Below are positions 53,574-64,000 of a DNA stretch of 64,000 nt, in pieces. The stretch is from Phytophthora sp. 'mugwort' (lineage: Eukaryota > Oomycota > Peronosporomycetes > Peronosporales > Peronosporaceae): the NCBI GenBank assembly GCA_033558025.1, contig JAUCEF010000007.1, positions 3,534,001-3,598,000 on the forward strand, in the 5' to 3' direction. The position numbers were made by a program, and so were the translations under genes. The notes beneath the pieces were generated by a model. It saw only the letters and a list, made by a program, of their open reading frames with translations. It ran no database searches and had not been told where the DNA came from. How positions within the stretch are numbered: position 1 is the stretch's first letter; every line of letters starts with the position of its first letter.

Positions 53574-54520
53574 GACCCTGATTTTTAGCTTGGTTTAAGC
53601 TGTATTAGTGACATGGTCTATATCCTACTCATTCACGCCTGACTTCAGCCGCCCTTATCTCACGGACTGACCAGCAACATCCATTGTAACACGTTGAACA
53701 GCGATACGTCCAACGGTTGGAAGAGGAGAGTAATTTGGCCGAGCAAAGTCACTCGAACTCGACATACATCTAAATCGCCGCTACAGGTTAATAGTCGGAT
53801 AAAACGATTAAGCTAAATATTGTTATAAAAGGGAACAGGATATACACTTCAATACCTGGTCCTTGCGAGGGAGGGGATTTAAATGGGACGCCTTGTCAGC
53901 GTGGGTCTCCTTCCTTGGTGTTCTTTAAAAGCGAAGCGGTACTTGCGACTGTCGGCGGAATGGCAGCGTTTGTTCGCGTGAAGCTAGCACGAACGACGTC
54001 CTCTCCTTCATATTGCTCTTGTTAGGAGGTCAACGAAAACACGAATAACCTGCATGTTTTTGTACGAACTTTAAAATTGGCAAAACGCTTTGTGGACCTT
54101 GCCAACAACTGATCAAAAAAAAACTATAAACAATAAAATGTTATTATCGGACTTGATTGGTAGAAATGTTATACGGTGCCACGAATTGGCGCCTTGCCGC
54201 AACTGGCATTTTACCTTAAACGTGCGCAACATAACCTAGCATCAGAAACAATGCAATTTCAACACCAGGTAGCGATTTTTATCAATTCCATTGGCCAGCT
54301 TTCGTCGATGAACCTCTACATACTAGTACCTTCTCAAACAGATTACATCTCAGCTTCGCGCTAAAATAATTCAAAGCCAGTTTCCCTGTACCCAACTTAC
54401 ATCGTTCATTTTAGTTCGAGAAGTCATCCGCCGCACTTACAGAGAAATAGAGTCATATCAACGGCTTTAGTATTGCACAAGCTTTAGTCGCTCACGGGAT
54501 GTCAGCCATGTGGACATTTT
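53574..54520. other. AT-rich repeat-desert sequence, nothing recognised
   Basis: About 0.95 kb with only a short unpatterned frame (54176-54364 plus). No motif or clear repeat seen. Confidence 0.45.
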
Positions 54521-54527
54521 TAATCGG

Positions 54528-55145
54528 TTATTTTTGCATTCTGAATCGGCCAGTTGGAAACTTATATGCTCGATTGGACACTTCTGCAAGGCAAGCTTTG
54601 TCTGGCGACCCGCAAAAATAGCAAAAGAGGTCAGTTTCAAATGAATGCGAGGCGGGCGTATAGACTTTAAGCTGTCGCTGTGCTTGCTGGATGCAATATG
54701 AATTCGACTTCGCTTTCTGCTCGCAGCGCTCGCCAGCGAGTCCTGAATTTGCGTCTTTGTTTCGGGTTTGGCTGTTGTGTAGACAAACGTGCGATGCACT
54801 TCGTCGATCGACTCCTCTGTCGCGGTGCGGCCTCGTAATTGAGTGAAGAGAGTGAATGCTGGAAACGTAGATGATATCCGGATAGTTTAGGTCGAGGACT
54901 TGCGCTGGCCGATTCACATTTATCTCAAAGCCGCGCTGAACCCAGTTTTTACATAACATTAAGAAGTTTAAGGGATTCGATGCTGCTCCCTCGACCGCAA
55001 CACTATTTCTGCCAAGCCGCGCTGGAGAAGGTAGAACACAATAAACAGTATTCCAGCAAATTGTTGGCGCAGGCGGAACTTCCTTACTCATCTGGCCAAG
55101 TTCAATGTCTGGATTGGGTGGAAATTTGGCGTACTTTAAGTTCAT
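54528..55145 (-). CDS. Unrecognised ORF (205 aa)
   Basis: The longest frame in the desert that I cannot link to a transposon. ATG-started; contains PPNPDIELGQMSKEVPPAPT, FEINVNRPAQVLDLNYPDII and a late CYFCGSPDKAC. A second minus frame overlaps the last third, so a frameshift is possible. Could be the remains of a transposon accessory gene or of a host gene. Confidence 0.35.
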   Translation of the reverse strand: MNLKYAKFPPNPDIELGQMSKEVPPAPTICWNTVYCVLPSPARLGRNSVAVEGAASNPLNFLMLCKNWVQRGFEINVNRPAQVLDLNYPDIIYVSSIHSLHSITRPHRDRGVDRRSASHVCLHNSQTRNKDANSGLAGERCEQKAKSNSYCIQQAQRQLKVYTPASHSFETDLFCYFCGSPDKACLAEVSNRAYKFPTGRFRMQK

Positions 55146-55529
55146 AGGGATAGTGGGTGCCTACTCCAATGATGAAGGAGCACGTTGCGCGGTAGTACGA
55201 TACTTTACGCCGGCGATCAAAACCACATCTTATGTGCTAGCTTCAGTAATTCCACGTACAGTTAGACCAGGGAAGGGAATCTGCATATGCAGTATTAATC
55301 ATCACACGAATGCACTGTTGAATTATATTTACCGGGATTTAGACGGATGACGACGCGGACTTCTTCAACCGCGGTTGCGGTGCAGGACTAGAAAGATCTC
55401 GAGTGCCACACGATCCATCCCTTTTCTCAGGTCGCTGAGTATCAACTTGAATCTGGACTAATTGACGATCATACTCATTCAGCGCTGGGACACGATTTTA
55501 TGTCAACGTACGCATTGCGCTGCGTCACC

Positions 55530-56559
55530 TTGCCCATTTGAAGGCGTCAACAATGAAAAATGAGCTGTCGTCTGCCTTAGTACCGGCCTCAGCACACCCC
55601 GCTGAATCTTGACCAAAGCGGACTCCGGCACAGGCAATGGAATTTAGAGCCAGACGTGGCATCAATTCAGGGTACTTTGAAATGATTTGTTCGATAACGG
55701 CGCCGAGCGGGTGATAAATTTTATGAAATGTCTTGGAAATGGACTCAAATTCTCCCTTCCTTCAGCAGAGATATAACCCGAAGGTTTGCTGAGCAATCCA
55801 ATAGTAGGTACTCCAGCTCGAAAGCTGCAATAGTTTCACCGTCAAGCGAGGGAAATCTCGGCGCAAGCTTAGCGTAGCTACATTATTTCGTTGCGCAGGA
55901 CGAACGGGTGTGTTAAGCATGATTGGCGCAAGGCTGGTGTGAGAACGCAAGAGCGCCGTGCGCTTCACCACGTTGGGCCTTTTCATGATCTTGTAGAATT
56001 TGTCAATCAGACTCCCGTCATCTCGCGCGAAAACCATTTGGAGCCAGCGCAAAGCGCTGGCTAGCACACCCGATTAACTGGATTGCACCAACTCGACACC
56101 GAATACTCTGTTCAGGGAATAGTTGTCGCCTACGACAAAGATTACCGCCTGTTCCGGCAGCGCACATCACGATAACGTGTCCGCATTAAAGTCGAACTGA
56201 CATCGAGCTCACGCCACATCGGGCAAAACGCCAACATAACAAACGAGCGCGAACTCAATCATGTTTGCACTCGGACGGGGGCCTTCAGTGTCGTCAGGAT
56301 CATTGAAGACGACGTCGATAGCCATGTAGTACCGACCACCACTAGTCCATCCGTCTAGGACAATTCCATAGCACTTTGGCAGCGCATTGATGACTTGAAT
56401 GGGTCCGTTGTGGTATGGCCGACCAGACGAGGAGAATTCAAGTTCAGCTTCTATACAGCAGCTTCGGCGTCCAGAACCGTAAGTTTTGTGGCAACTTTTG
56501 AGGTGGTTAATCAATTCGGTACACCCGTTGGTCGACTTAAAAGTGAAGGACGGTAACAA
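55530..56559 (-). pseudogene. hAT-family transposase relic (copy 3)
   Basis: The upstream end has a partial BED finger (STNGCTELINHLKSCHKTYG) and the catalytic block CYGIVLDGWTSGGRYYMAID (DGWTS, near 56360). The second piece (56067-55762) and an open stretch to about 55530 (IEQIISKYPELMPRL) are probably its middle part. Same orientation and block type as copy 2, but too different to be a recent duplicate. Broken by stops near 56209 and 55762. Confidence 0.6.
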
Positions 56560-56660
56560 TCTGTGATTTGTACACCAGCAACCACCTCGGTCGGCAAAAC
56601 CAAGACACTTATCGCGACAGGGCTAACGACATTGGGCCAAAGGAACGGCTCTTGCCATTA

Positions 56661-56854
56661 CAGTGCTGGCAATAATTAAGAACAGCACATGTTTTGGCAT
56701 TTCGGCCACTAGAACTGCTCAGACGCGTTGAAAATTGGCTAATCAACGCAGCTCGGCGAGACGCGTCGATTGGTGGTCTCCATTTCGCACTCTGAGCTGG
56801 ATTGACGAACTGCAGAAAAAAGCGCCTCCGGGGGGTGGCAAAAAGTATACAAAC
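56661..56854 (+). repeat. Left terminal inverted repeat of Tc1/mariner element
   Basis: Imperfect reverse complement of 58015-58206 along its whole length, with scattered substitutions and small indels. A minus-strand open frame here is a shadow and has a mirror-image counterpart in the right arm. Confidence 0.85.
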
Positions 56855-56954
56855 GATGGTGTATACTTCGTTTCTTACATGCTTAGCGGCGTTGTTTGAC
56901 TTTGGTTGGGCGTTGACTCGGATAAGCACGACGGCAGCACCGTGCCAGACAATT

Positions 56955-57963
56955 TTCGGCTTCGGGGGTGGTCTGAGTGATGACAAGGGTGTCCGCGTTT
57001 ACGGAAATCGAGTAGGACCAGATGCTTGCCTTTCGAGACAGCAATTGGAGTCTACAGGCCATTACAACGCAGCTGGGGCGGTCCAAGACTGGCGTATACC
57101 AGTAACGGAGGACCCCGACGGGTACAACACGAAGCAATGCTCCGGCAGACCGTCTAAGATGACGGCAAACGCGACCAGGCGTCTCCTTCAGGCGGCCCAC
57201 ACGGTGAAGTTCAGTTCTTCTCAGCTGAAGGATGACCTGGAGTTGCCGATAAAGTCTCGGCGTGTCCGTGGTATTCTTCATGACACCCCGACGCTAAAGA
57301 ACAAGAAGCGAAGGAAGGCTCCAGCTATGAAACCTCACCACAAGGTGGAGCGGGTGGCGTGGGCACATCCAAGGGCAAGATGGACGGAGACGTGGAATAT
57401 GGTTGTCTTTAGCGACGAGAAGAAGTTCAATCTGGATGGACCAGATGGGTTACAATATTACTGGCACGATCTCCGCACCGAAGAGCAAGTCTACTCGAAG
57501 CACCACTCCGGTGGGGTCGGTCATGGTGTGGGGTGCGTTTTCCTCACAGTGCAAGTCGAGGTTAGCAATTCTTTTGGGCACCCAGAACAGCGTGAAGTAC
57601 GTGCAGATGCTAGAAGAGTACGTTTGTAGAGGGAAACACCCACTCGCATGCTTCTTCCAGCAAGACAACTGCTCGATTCATTTATCCAACTACACCAAGG
57701 ACTGGCTTCAAGTACAAGAATTCACCATTCTACCGTGGCCTGCGCTGTCTCCGTACTTAAATCCGATCAAAAACGTGTGGGGGAAGCTAACTCGTCTCGT
57801 TTACCCCGGTGGCAAGCAGTACAAGTCCAAGGAAGACCTCCCGCGCGCGGTTCTCAAGGCTTGGGACAAAATTGACCAGCCATACATCGATATCCTCATC
57901 AATTCGATGCCTGATCGCTGTGCTACTGGTTCTCAAGATAATGGCGAGAAGACAGTGTACTAA
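56955..57963 (+). pseudogene. Tc1-type (DDE_3) transposase, frameshifted
   Basis: Pieces in order: helix-turn-helix region split over two frames (MLAFRDSNWSLQAITTQLGR, then PDGYNTKQCSGRPSKMTANA), KSRRVRGILHDTPTL, first catalytic Asp in VVFSDEKKFNLDGPDGLQYY, then in another frame SVMVWGAFSSQCKSRLAILL, second Asp in CFFQQDNCSIHLSNYTKDWL, and third acidic position replaced: SPYLNPIKNVWGKL has Lys where Tc1 enzymes have Glu (NPIEN). Frame changes near 57090 and 57510. Inactive by both criteria. Confidence 0.88.
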
Positions 57964-58014
57964 TAATGCATAAGCAACGCCGCTAAGCATGTAAGCAACG
58001 AAATCTACGCTATT

Positions 58015-58206
58015 GTTTGTATACTTTGCCACCCCCAGGAGGCGTTATTTTCTGCAGTTTCGACAATCCAGCTCAGAATGCGAAATGGAGACCACCAACC
58101 GACGCGTCTCGACGAGCTGCGTTGATTGGCCAATTTTCAACGCGTCTGAGCGGTTCTGGCCAAAATGCCAAAAGATGTGCCGTTCTTATAATTAGTGCCG
58201 GCACTC
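58015..58206 (-). repeat. Right terminal inverted repeat of Tc1/mariner element
   Basis: Partner of 56661-56854. The outer end GTGCCGGCACTC precedes a TA dinucleotide; the inner end is GTTTGTATAC. Confidence 0.85.
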
Positions 58207-58564
58207 TATATGAGACCGACCCAAGCCGTCGGCGACAGAGACCAGCTCTAGACCGCCCACGGGCTTACACGACTCAGTCACAAGACCGAATGGCCACACA
58301 ATCAAAAAATGTCCACGCCATGCCTTCCAAGCATCGATCCGAATCTACTTTAAAAGGCCGCCGGCCGGCTGCCCGAAAACCAGTAGGATGTTAAGGTTCC
58401 AAGACAATAGTATCACTTATTGCAGCGTTAATTTCTTTCTCGTTTGGTTGACAACGTCTACCGCGTCTTCATTTATAAACGAAAAAAAAGAAAACAGCCA
58501 GCGACAATTAAGAAATCACTTGCCAGCAAAAATTGTTTACGTAGATTAAACTCAACTCGACTTG

Positions 58565-59060
58565 TTACGTGAGTGTTTTTCGGTCAGCCGCACGAACAAC
58601 CCGTTGATTCAAAGAGTTGCGAAGCTTATCTGAATCCCTTGCATCGAATAACGCCCGCGTCCACTGCTTGATCTTGCCGCGTATACAGCGTGGCGCCGTT
58701 TTCGACCGCTTAAGTTCTCCACAATTGCCTTCGCTGATTTGTCCATGTAATGTAACACGTAGAAGCCGCAATCCACAAGGTTACCCTGCTCTTGCGGTAC
58801 GTCAACCATTGCCCTGTTCAATGGAAAGGTGGAAGTGTGCTTGTTTATACATTCCATTCTGTCCCTGCACTAAAACCCATTTGGCGATCTCATATGAGTA
58901 TTTGGAGTCGTGTGCGCCCTTCAACGATATATGTTGGTAGATGCGCTTGAAGCGCATTTTCAACGATCATAAAGCTTCAATGCCGTTGCCCCAGCACCGG
59001 CAGGAGCACGAACGGATACGCCCATTTTACTTGGCCACAAGTAGTACTTAAGCGATTTGC
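58565..59060 (-). pseudogene. Ulp1/C48 cysteine-protease relic (transposon-borne)
   Basis: On the minus strand FVLLPVLGQRH is followed by a stop where the conserved Trp of the HW motif belongs, then MIVENALQAHLPTYIVEG. Further down AMVDVPQEQGNLVDCGFYVL followed by HYMD carries the Gln and catalytic Cys (Q-x7-DCG). These are the blocks of SUMO-protease-like (Ulp1, C48) domains, which oomycete MULE and related elements often carry. Breaks: TGA at the Trp codon near 58980 and a stop near 58890. Confidence 0.65.
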
Positions 59061-59194
59061 ATTCTTATCAGGGTCAGCGGTTGGCCATGCAAGCTCAATC
59101 AACGGGAATTGCGTCCTCACACATACATAAAGTATATTATGCTCTCGAGGCATGTAGCGATGAATAACGTATATCAATAGTCGTCTTACACGGT

Positions 59195-59320
59195 CGCAGA
59201 GAAGCGCATTCCACATGCAGAACCGTATACCACAGAACCTGTGGTATATGGTTCTCTGCAACCGCGTAAGAAGCACATTAGACTCCATTTAGAGAGCATG
59301 TGGAACACGCTTCTGTGTGT
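59195..59320. repeat. Nested imperfect inverted repeats
   Basis: Inner hairpin around 59218-59259 (GCAGAACCGTATACCACAG against CTGTGGTATATGGTTC). Outer arms CGCAGAGAAGCGCATTCCAC (59195 on) and its near reverse complement CATGTGGAACACGCTTCTGT (59297 on). Possibly a small foldback element. Confidence 0.7.
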
Positions 59321-60327
59321 TCCAAGACATTGGTAGAATGGACAGAGCGGCAAAGAGTTCAAACATGGAGAAATTAATGCTCATAATCGGCGCGTGTATT
59401 GGCGCGTGTATCAAATGCGTGGCCTGGCACCACTACTTTGGTAGTCTAATCTGTCATTTATATCAACCAATGGTCTGCCATTCGGGCTGTCTCCCACTTA
59501 AACGCGCAAAAGGTGACAGCCATCGAAGGTGCTATATAAAAACAACAGCCAGCTCTAACGGAAGCGTTCGGCGTCGATCGCGTCACGTACGGTTCGTTGA
59601 GAATAAGAATGCAACTAGAGCTGCAGCACCACGAAAACCATATGTCCCCTTTCCAGCCATGGAGAACGGGTACGCTGACTACTGGACCGTAACGTTGTTT
59701 CCTTATCTTGTCTTTTCATTTCTATTACCAGTTTGTACCAGTCGTCGACGGATATGTGTCGGGACAAGTCCAAGTGTGCATGAAAGCTAGTGTTTCTTCA
59801 AATTTTCTAAACGATTTGTGTTGCGGTAATACAGGTGTGACAACCGAGCGTTTGATGACCATGGCTGGCCGGTTCGAACCGCGCTTGCTCGTTGCGGGAA
59901 GCACTGTAGGCAGGGCTGCTCACAATGCAATACCGGATTGATTGTAGTGTCGAGGCCCCGCCAATTAATAATAGTTATTTTTATTATTTTTTCAGTGTGA
60001 CGAAGTATCGTGGATCTATCCATCAGTAGCGCCTCGTCGCCGCCATATCTCACCATCATGAAAACCATCATGAAAACTACGGAACTAAGCTAAGCTGGTG
60101 CGCTCACTGGCATCAAAAGGGGGGTTTACTCCGAGAACCCTCCCGCCGCGCATTTCCGTTCCATTGAACTACCACAAGTCCTGTACCCCACAAGTCTAGT
60201 ACCATCAAGCCATTAGTACCTATTATTATATTGCGAACATAATACAAAAAGCAGACATAGTACTAGGTAGTTTTCTATTATCCATGATTTGTTAAATCAA
60301 CACCTCGCCGTCATACAAAACTAATCT
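59321..60327. other. Repeat-desert sequence with an unrecognised 157-aa frame
   Basis: A plus frame at 59317-59790 (contains KLMLIIGACIGACIKCVAWH and YWTVTLFPYLVFSFLLPVC) is hydrophobic in parts but matches nothing I know. The remainder (59950-60320) is AT-rich without signal. Confidence 0.35.
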
Positions 60328-62019
60328 ACATGTCGCTTCTTCTTGTTCTTCTCGACAGCTTGAGCAACGGCACCTGAGTCCCACACGCTCCGATTATACT
60401 GCAGAAACATCATAGTTTCGAGATTCATTGGGTTGAGACTGCGCCGCAGACGTGAGTAGACGATGCCGGAGAGAGAAAAGACGTTTAACATCATTAGAAG
60501 TTGGAGGAATCCACTTCAAATCAACGCGAGTAGGCGTGCTGTCTCCACAGCCAGCGCTGTTACTGCGGAAGAGCGTTTCTTCGTGACCTCTAAGAACTGT
60601 TTTTCTTCCAGTAGCTCGGATGGGCCACCAGAATGCAGGAGCTTTGCCACAGCAAAGCTCGGCACTTTGGCACGCGTAAGAGACCGCACTTTCCCAGCAA
60701 GGACCTTGGTAATGCCGTTTTCAAAATCAGGAAATTTCACCACGGAGGCAAAAGCAGCCAGGTGCGTGCTTGTAATGGGATAGTGTTTCACCACATGATC
60801 AAAAAGAATTTGAACGTCTAGCAAAGTCACAGAGTCTGTCTGAAGCTTCCTGTTGACACTCTCCAGGTTCTTCAGATCATCATGAAAAGCCTTCAAACGA
60901 GCATTCTCCCGTGCAGTCGGGATATGGTCGGCCAGATCATCATCGACACGATCTAGCTTGCCGTAAATCGCGAAGTAGCGGTCTATCATAGCAACCGTGC
61001 TACTCCAGCGCGTGACATTGTGAAAGACGGGCATGAGTGCGTCGACCTCCCGAAGGTGGTGCCGATTCTTGATTGTGTTCAGCTTCGTCATCAACAGCTG
61101 TACCTTCCCCAACAAGTCACCGTGCTCCCGCATGAGAGCTTGCATCGCCAATTCATCCTATGGCTAGCACATCCAATCATTGGACCTTGGGTCTTCCTTG
61201 CAATAGCAACATTCACCGACGCATGGTCACACACGTAGAAGCAGAGCTGGGAGGCATCAATTCCGTAGGTGTCGAGCAGATCATCGAGCGGCTCGATGGT
61301 CGCGTCCGAGCTCATGTCGGATTCGTCGATCAAGGTCGAGAAACACAGTAAGAACTTGTCTTTATCGGTGATGGCAATGGCAGCCACAAAATGAGTTCCA
61401 TCTTCCGTTAAAGCGTCAATTGCGAAGCCAACATTCTTACCGGGCAATGGCGCTTTGACGCTCTTCTGCACAACCTCCTCCAGTCCAAACATGCACTTCT
61501 TGGGCGTGTTGACACTCACGGATCTCAGGTTCGTGTGCCTACGCCTTTTCACCTTTTCACACATGCTCAGCTCGCGATTCTCCATGATTATCCAATCGAG
61601 CCAGTGGTAGATGTTCCGCGATATCTCATCCCCTTTCACGAACGCGTCGAGGCTTCCCTCGCGTCGTTGGATGGGGCGAATCTCATCCTCGGACGTGCTG
61701 GCGTGGCAGCGTATGAGGGTTTTGTTTTCACTAGGTTTGTATGCCCAGTGCCACGGGCTTGCTTTCGGCGCTGGAAGCAAAGACGGCAGTTGTAGTAGTC
61801 TCCCTCCCTCCTCAGGAACGAAGAGTGCGGAAGCGAGAAATCTTGGGGGAATGGAAGACATTGGAGGCGGGGTAACTTGAGGTTAGTGGGGTGTAGTGTC
61901 CGGTTGAACAACGATTGCAAAATAACCAGAATGGCCCCGGAGTAGTTTCGCCATTGGGTGGCTAGCATTGCTTGGTTGGTGCCATTCTTTTCTATAGATT
62001 TTGGTGATGGGTTGCTCAT
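60328..62019 (-). pseudogene. hAT-family transposase, best-preserved copy (copy 4)
   Basis: From upstream: MSNPSPKSIEKNGTNQAMLA, BED-type finger YYNCRLCFQRRKQARGTGHT, frame change near 61725, REGSLDAFVKGDEISRNIYH, catalytic region FAIDALTEDGTHFVAAIAIT (usual DGWTE reads DALTE), VCDHASVNVAIARKTQGPMI followed by GCASHRMN, one-base loss near 61150, then LAMQALMREHGDLLGKVQLL ... HNVTRWSSTVAMIDRY, and a C-terminal dimerisation block PPTSNDVKRLFS / RRSLNPMNLETMMFLQYNRS across a last frame change near 60470. About 560 residues with only three frame changes; the complete hAT block order is visible. Confidence 0.85.
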
Positions 62020-63480
62020 TCATATTGCGCTAAAATGAGGGTAGGAGGTGAATAGTTATTGCAGTAAGTTACGGGAAATTACTATAAAAAATGATATTGA
62101 ATTTTGCGGAGCCTGGCTGTAGCTGATGGAGTATCTACGCCGTTTCCGATGTCGCCACAAGCTCAATACTAAGCGCACTTCATACCGCGTGACAAAGCGA
62201 CGCTCCGAGTTGGAGTTATGTTTGTTGTGTGGGGTATTGTTTTCCTATATATATTTGATAACATATTGCGGTGCGATAATATTGCTGTAGAAAGTAGCTG
62301 CGACATTTGGCCACCACATGCGACATGCTTTGGAGCACTCTAGCGCCGGTTCACACGATAAGGCTAGCCAGTATGACCAGATTAACAATATGGATCAAAC
62401 GTCGAATTACATTGATATGAAGCCTACAACGAGCGTCATAATTTGTGGTGATCGCAACGCAGTGTTCTTTGAGATGAGTGAAAGTAGAACTTTGTAACGT
62501 GTCTTGAATAGACCCTGCACGCCGGGTTTGTGGTCTGCCACTCGTAAGGTCCAAAGCCCGTCTGGCCGTCGGTTCAGAACTCCTGTCCCCGCGCCGGAGT
62601 CAGCCTCGCTGGCTCGATCACCTATTTAATTGCTATCTATCGTATCAATTCGTCCTAATCGTTCGTTTTGCAAAGTACTACATCGCGTCCGTCGAGGCGA
62701 CCAGCAACGCTCACCTGACCACTCGGACGAACGCCGCAGGCGCCTGTCCTGCATCGCAGTCGTCGGCAAACTCGGGGCTGCGGCCGCCCTGTCCTTCTAC
62801 TCTCCGTCCAGTCGCCCGTATGCTCATCCAGCTACTCCGATGTACGCCTCAGGCACCTGTCCTGCACCGCAGCTTCCCAGCGAACCCGGGGCACACCGGC
62901 CTCCTACTCTGCTCGTACGTTTGCGCACTCCGGGGTCCGTCTCCCTCTTCGCACAATCGTTCTGGTAGCTTGCCAGCAAGGCTCGCCACTCGCTCAATTC
63001 GTCTCTCGTCTCTCGCACTCCGTGGCGCTCGTTCATCGTCGGCTTTCGTCTCGCGGCACTCGTTCGGGGTCACCACACTTCGTCTCTCAGCGCAAAAGTC
63101 GGTTCTTCTCTTTCGGCGCAGATTCGGTTGTGCGCTCTCTCAGCTCAGCATGCCTGGGTTGCGGCTCTTTTCGATCTCAAATCCAGCCAATCGGCGGCAT
63201 CCCGCCGATCGTCGTAGGTCCGATCGTCTCACACGTCGACATGCGTTTCGTGCGTCTATCCTCGTTCCATACTCCGTCCAGCATTTCATCCGAACCGTGC
63301 TGCCACCCATAGTCCAACACTATTTGTCCATGCAGCTGTCTGCTGCCTTCTGCTCGTTCGTCAGTGGTTCGTGCGCGATCTTCATGGCCCACGTGCTGTT
63401 CGTCAACCCTCATATTGCTACAACTTGTATGTACTGATTGATGTTAACCCATACGTATTTTCTATGCGAATGATGGCGAT
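62020..63480. other. Repeat-desert sequence, GC-rich toward the right, unassigned
   Basis: 62020-62600 shows no coding signal. 62630-63440 is GC-rich with open frames on both strands but serine/arginine-rich, unpatterned translations. TATTTAA near 62622 could be a promoter element of a retroelement. I cannot assign it. Confidence 0.35.
62731..62920. repeat. Imperfect direct duplication (~80-110 bp apart)
   Basis: The stretch GCCGCAGGCGCCTGTCCTGC ... TCCTTCTACTCT (from 62731) reappears as GCCTCAGGCACCTGTCCTGC ... GCCTCCTACTCT (from 62844). Several substitutions; probably an old tandem duplication. Confidence 0.7.
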
Positions 63481-63492
63481 GATGCAGCAGAC

Positions 63493-63726
63493 GTGAAATC
63501 TGTTGATGGAGCAGCAGCACCGACTATCTCGCGCGCCTGTGCTCGAAGCGTTCGCCGCTGCGACATACGAAACGATTCAAGACCAGGGTTGGCTCAGAAC
63601 GCTGCAAGCATGAGTGTGAGCGATCCGGTTCCTCCGAATCCAACGAGAGGAATCTGTCAAGGACCCCGACTTGTATGCACAGGAAGGTTAAAAGATGTGT
63701 GGACACTGTCATGTCTTTGGTTGTAG
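63493..63726 (+). CDS. Unrecognised ORF (77 aa)
   Basis: Frame containing KSVDGAAAPTISRACARSVR and SDPVPPNPTRGICQGPRLVC. Polar; might be the start of a retroelement gag-like gene continuing past the window, but no domain is recognisable and the frame closes at 63726. Confidence 0.25.
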   Translation: MKSVDGAAAPTISRACARSVRRCDIRNDSRPGLAQNAASMSVSDPVPPNPTRGICQGPRLVCTGRLKDVWTLSCLWL

Positions 63727-64000
63727 CCGTATCTCGTGTCGCCGCCTAACGTAGGGAGATGGCCACGCTCGCGGCCATATTTCGGTGGACCGTTCGCTTC
63801 CGCGCTCTTCACTAACGGATATGAGTGGCGGAAGGATGGCTAATTGGCGCGGGGGAACGCCTAGGGCCAACCAGCGTGCTTCTTATGTGGAGGAACAACC
63901 CACATGGTCGCGCAATACCCTAGTCGAGCTGCTATCACTCGCCTGTTCTTGCAAGGAGCTATGACGTCCGCTACGGCTCAAAGGCAAGGACAGTCTCAAT

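Larger units (their letters stand above)
56661..58206. mobile_element. Tc1/mariner element with ~193-bp terminal inverted repeats and TA target sites
   Basis: Left arm 56661-56854 begins CAGTGCTGGCA; right arm 58015-58206 reads, reversed, GAGTGCCGGCAC, and both end inside at GTATACAAAC next to a GGGGGTGGCA block. Both arms carry GACGCGTTGAAAATTGGC and GGTGGTCTCCATTTCGCA. A TA dinucleotide flanks each end (56659-56660, 58207-58208), the expected Tc1/mariner target duplication. Total 1546 bp around one transposase relic. Confidence 0.85.

Noticed and set aside
59868..59885. GGTTCGAACC, a perfect tRNA B-box-like sequence
   Set aside because: Bases flanking the loop do not pair as a T-stem and no A box lies at the right distance.
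62500..62590. Possible tRNA (GGTTCAGAACTCC resembles a B box)
   Set aside because: No matching acceptor stem, D-arm or T-stem pairing could be drawn around it.

Overview
The window reads as nuclear DNA of an oomycete, most likely Phytophthora or a close relative. The genes are either intronless or have short introns (about 70-110 bp, one of 260 bp) with clean GT-AG borders. Proteins are typical of stramenopiles, and the second half holds the mixture of broken transposons (hAT, MULE, PIF/Harbinger, Tc1/mariner, pogo-like, Merlin/ISXO2-like) usual in these genomes. Genus and species are inferred from style; I ran no search.

The layout has two parts. Positions 1-26,850 are a compact gene island with seven genes: (1) a giant minus-strand gene (8278 to beyond position 1) for an EF-hand protein followed by at least four degenerate PhoD-phosphatase-like units; (2) an intronless USP-type ubiquitin hydrolase (+); (3) a kinesin-12/KIF15-like motor (-); (4) a Bax-inhibitor-1/TMBIM-family membrane protein (+); (5) an SRR1-domain protein (+); (6) a CaMK-like kinase with a possible PH-like tail (+); (7) a KEA/TMCO3-type cation/proton antiporter (-). 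Neighbours are arranged divergently, convergently or in tandem. Nothing suggests one shared pathway; these look like ordinary housekeeping and signalling genes. I rebuilt the exons by hand from splice signals, reading phase and protein repeats.

Positions about 27,200-64,000 are a repeat desert with no gene I would call intact. Its most notable resident, about 27.2-35.3 kb, is the decayed remains of a Polinton/Maverick-like virus. A retroviral-type integrase with a chromodomain and several unrecognised ORFs lie on the plus strand. A facing minus-strand cluster holds a major-capsid-like protein, a protein with two GK(Y/H)(K/R)G modules, and a fibre-like protein ending in a phage-type S74 self-cleaving chaperone domain. 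All are broken by frameshifts or stops, and a FLYWCH/MULE fragment lies between the two halves.

The rest holds an ISXO2/Merlin-like transposase tail, a pogo-like transposase with a 68-bp internal duplication, PIF/Harbinger pieces in opposite orientations, a MULE, four hAT relics, a nearly complete Harbinger element with its Myb-like partner gene, a Tc1/mariner element with ~193-bp inverted repeats and TA target sites, and a Ulp1-protease relic. Structural oddities include a perfect 25-bp hairpin, a 27-base G run, a CAG(12) tract and an 18-bp minisatellite. I found no rRNA, convincing tRNA or CRISPR array.
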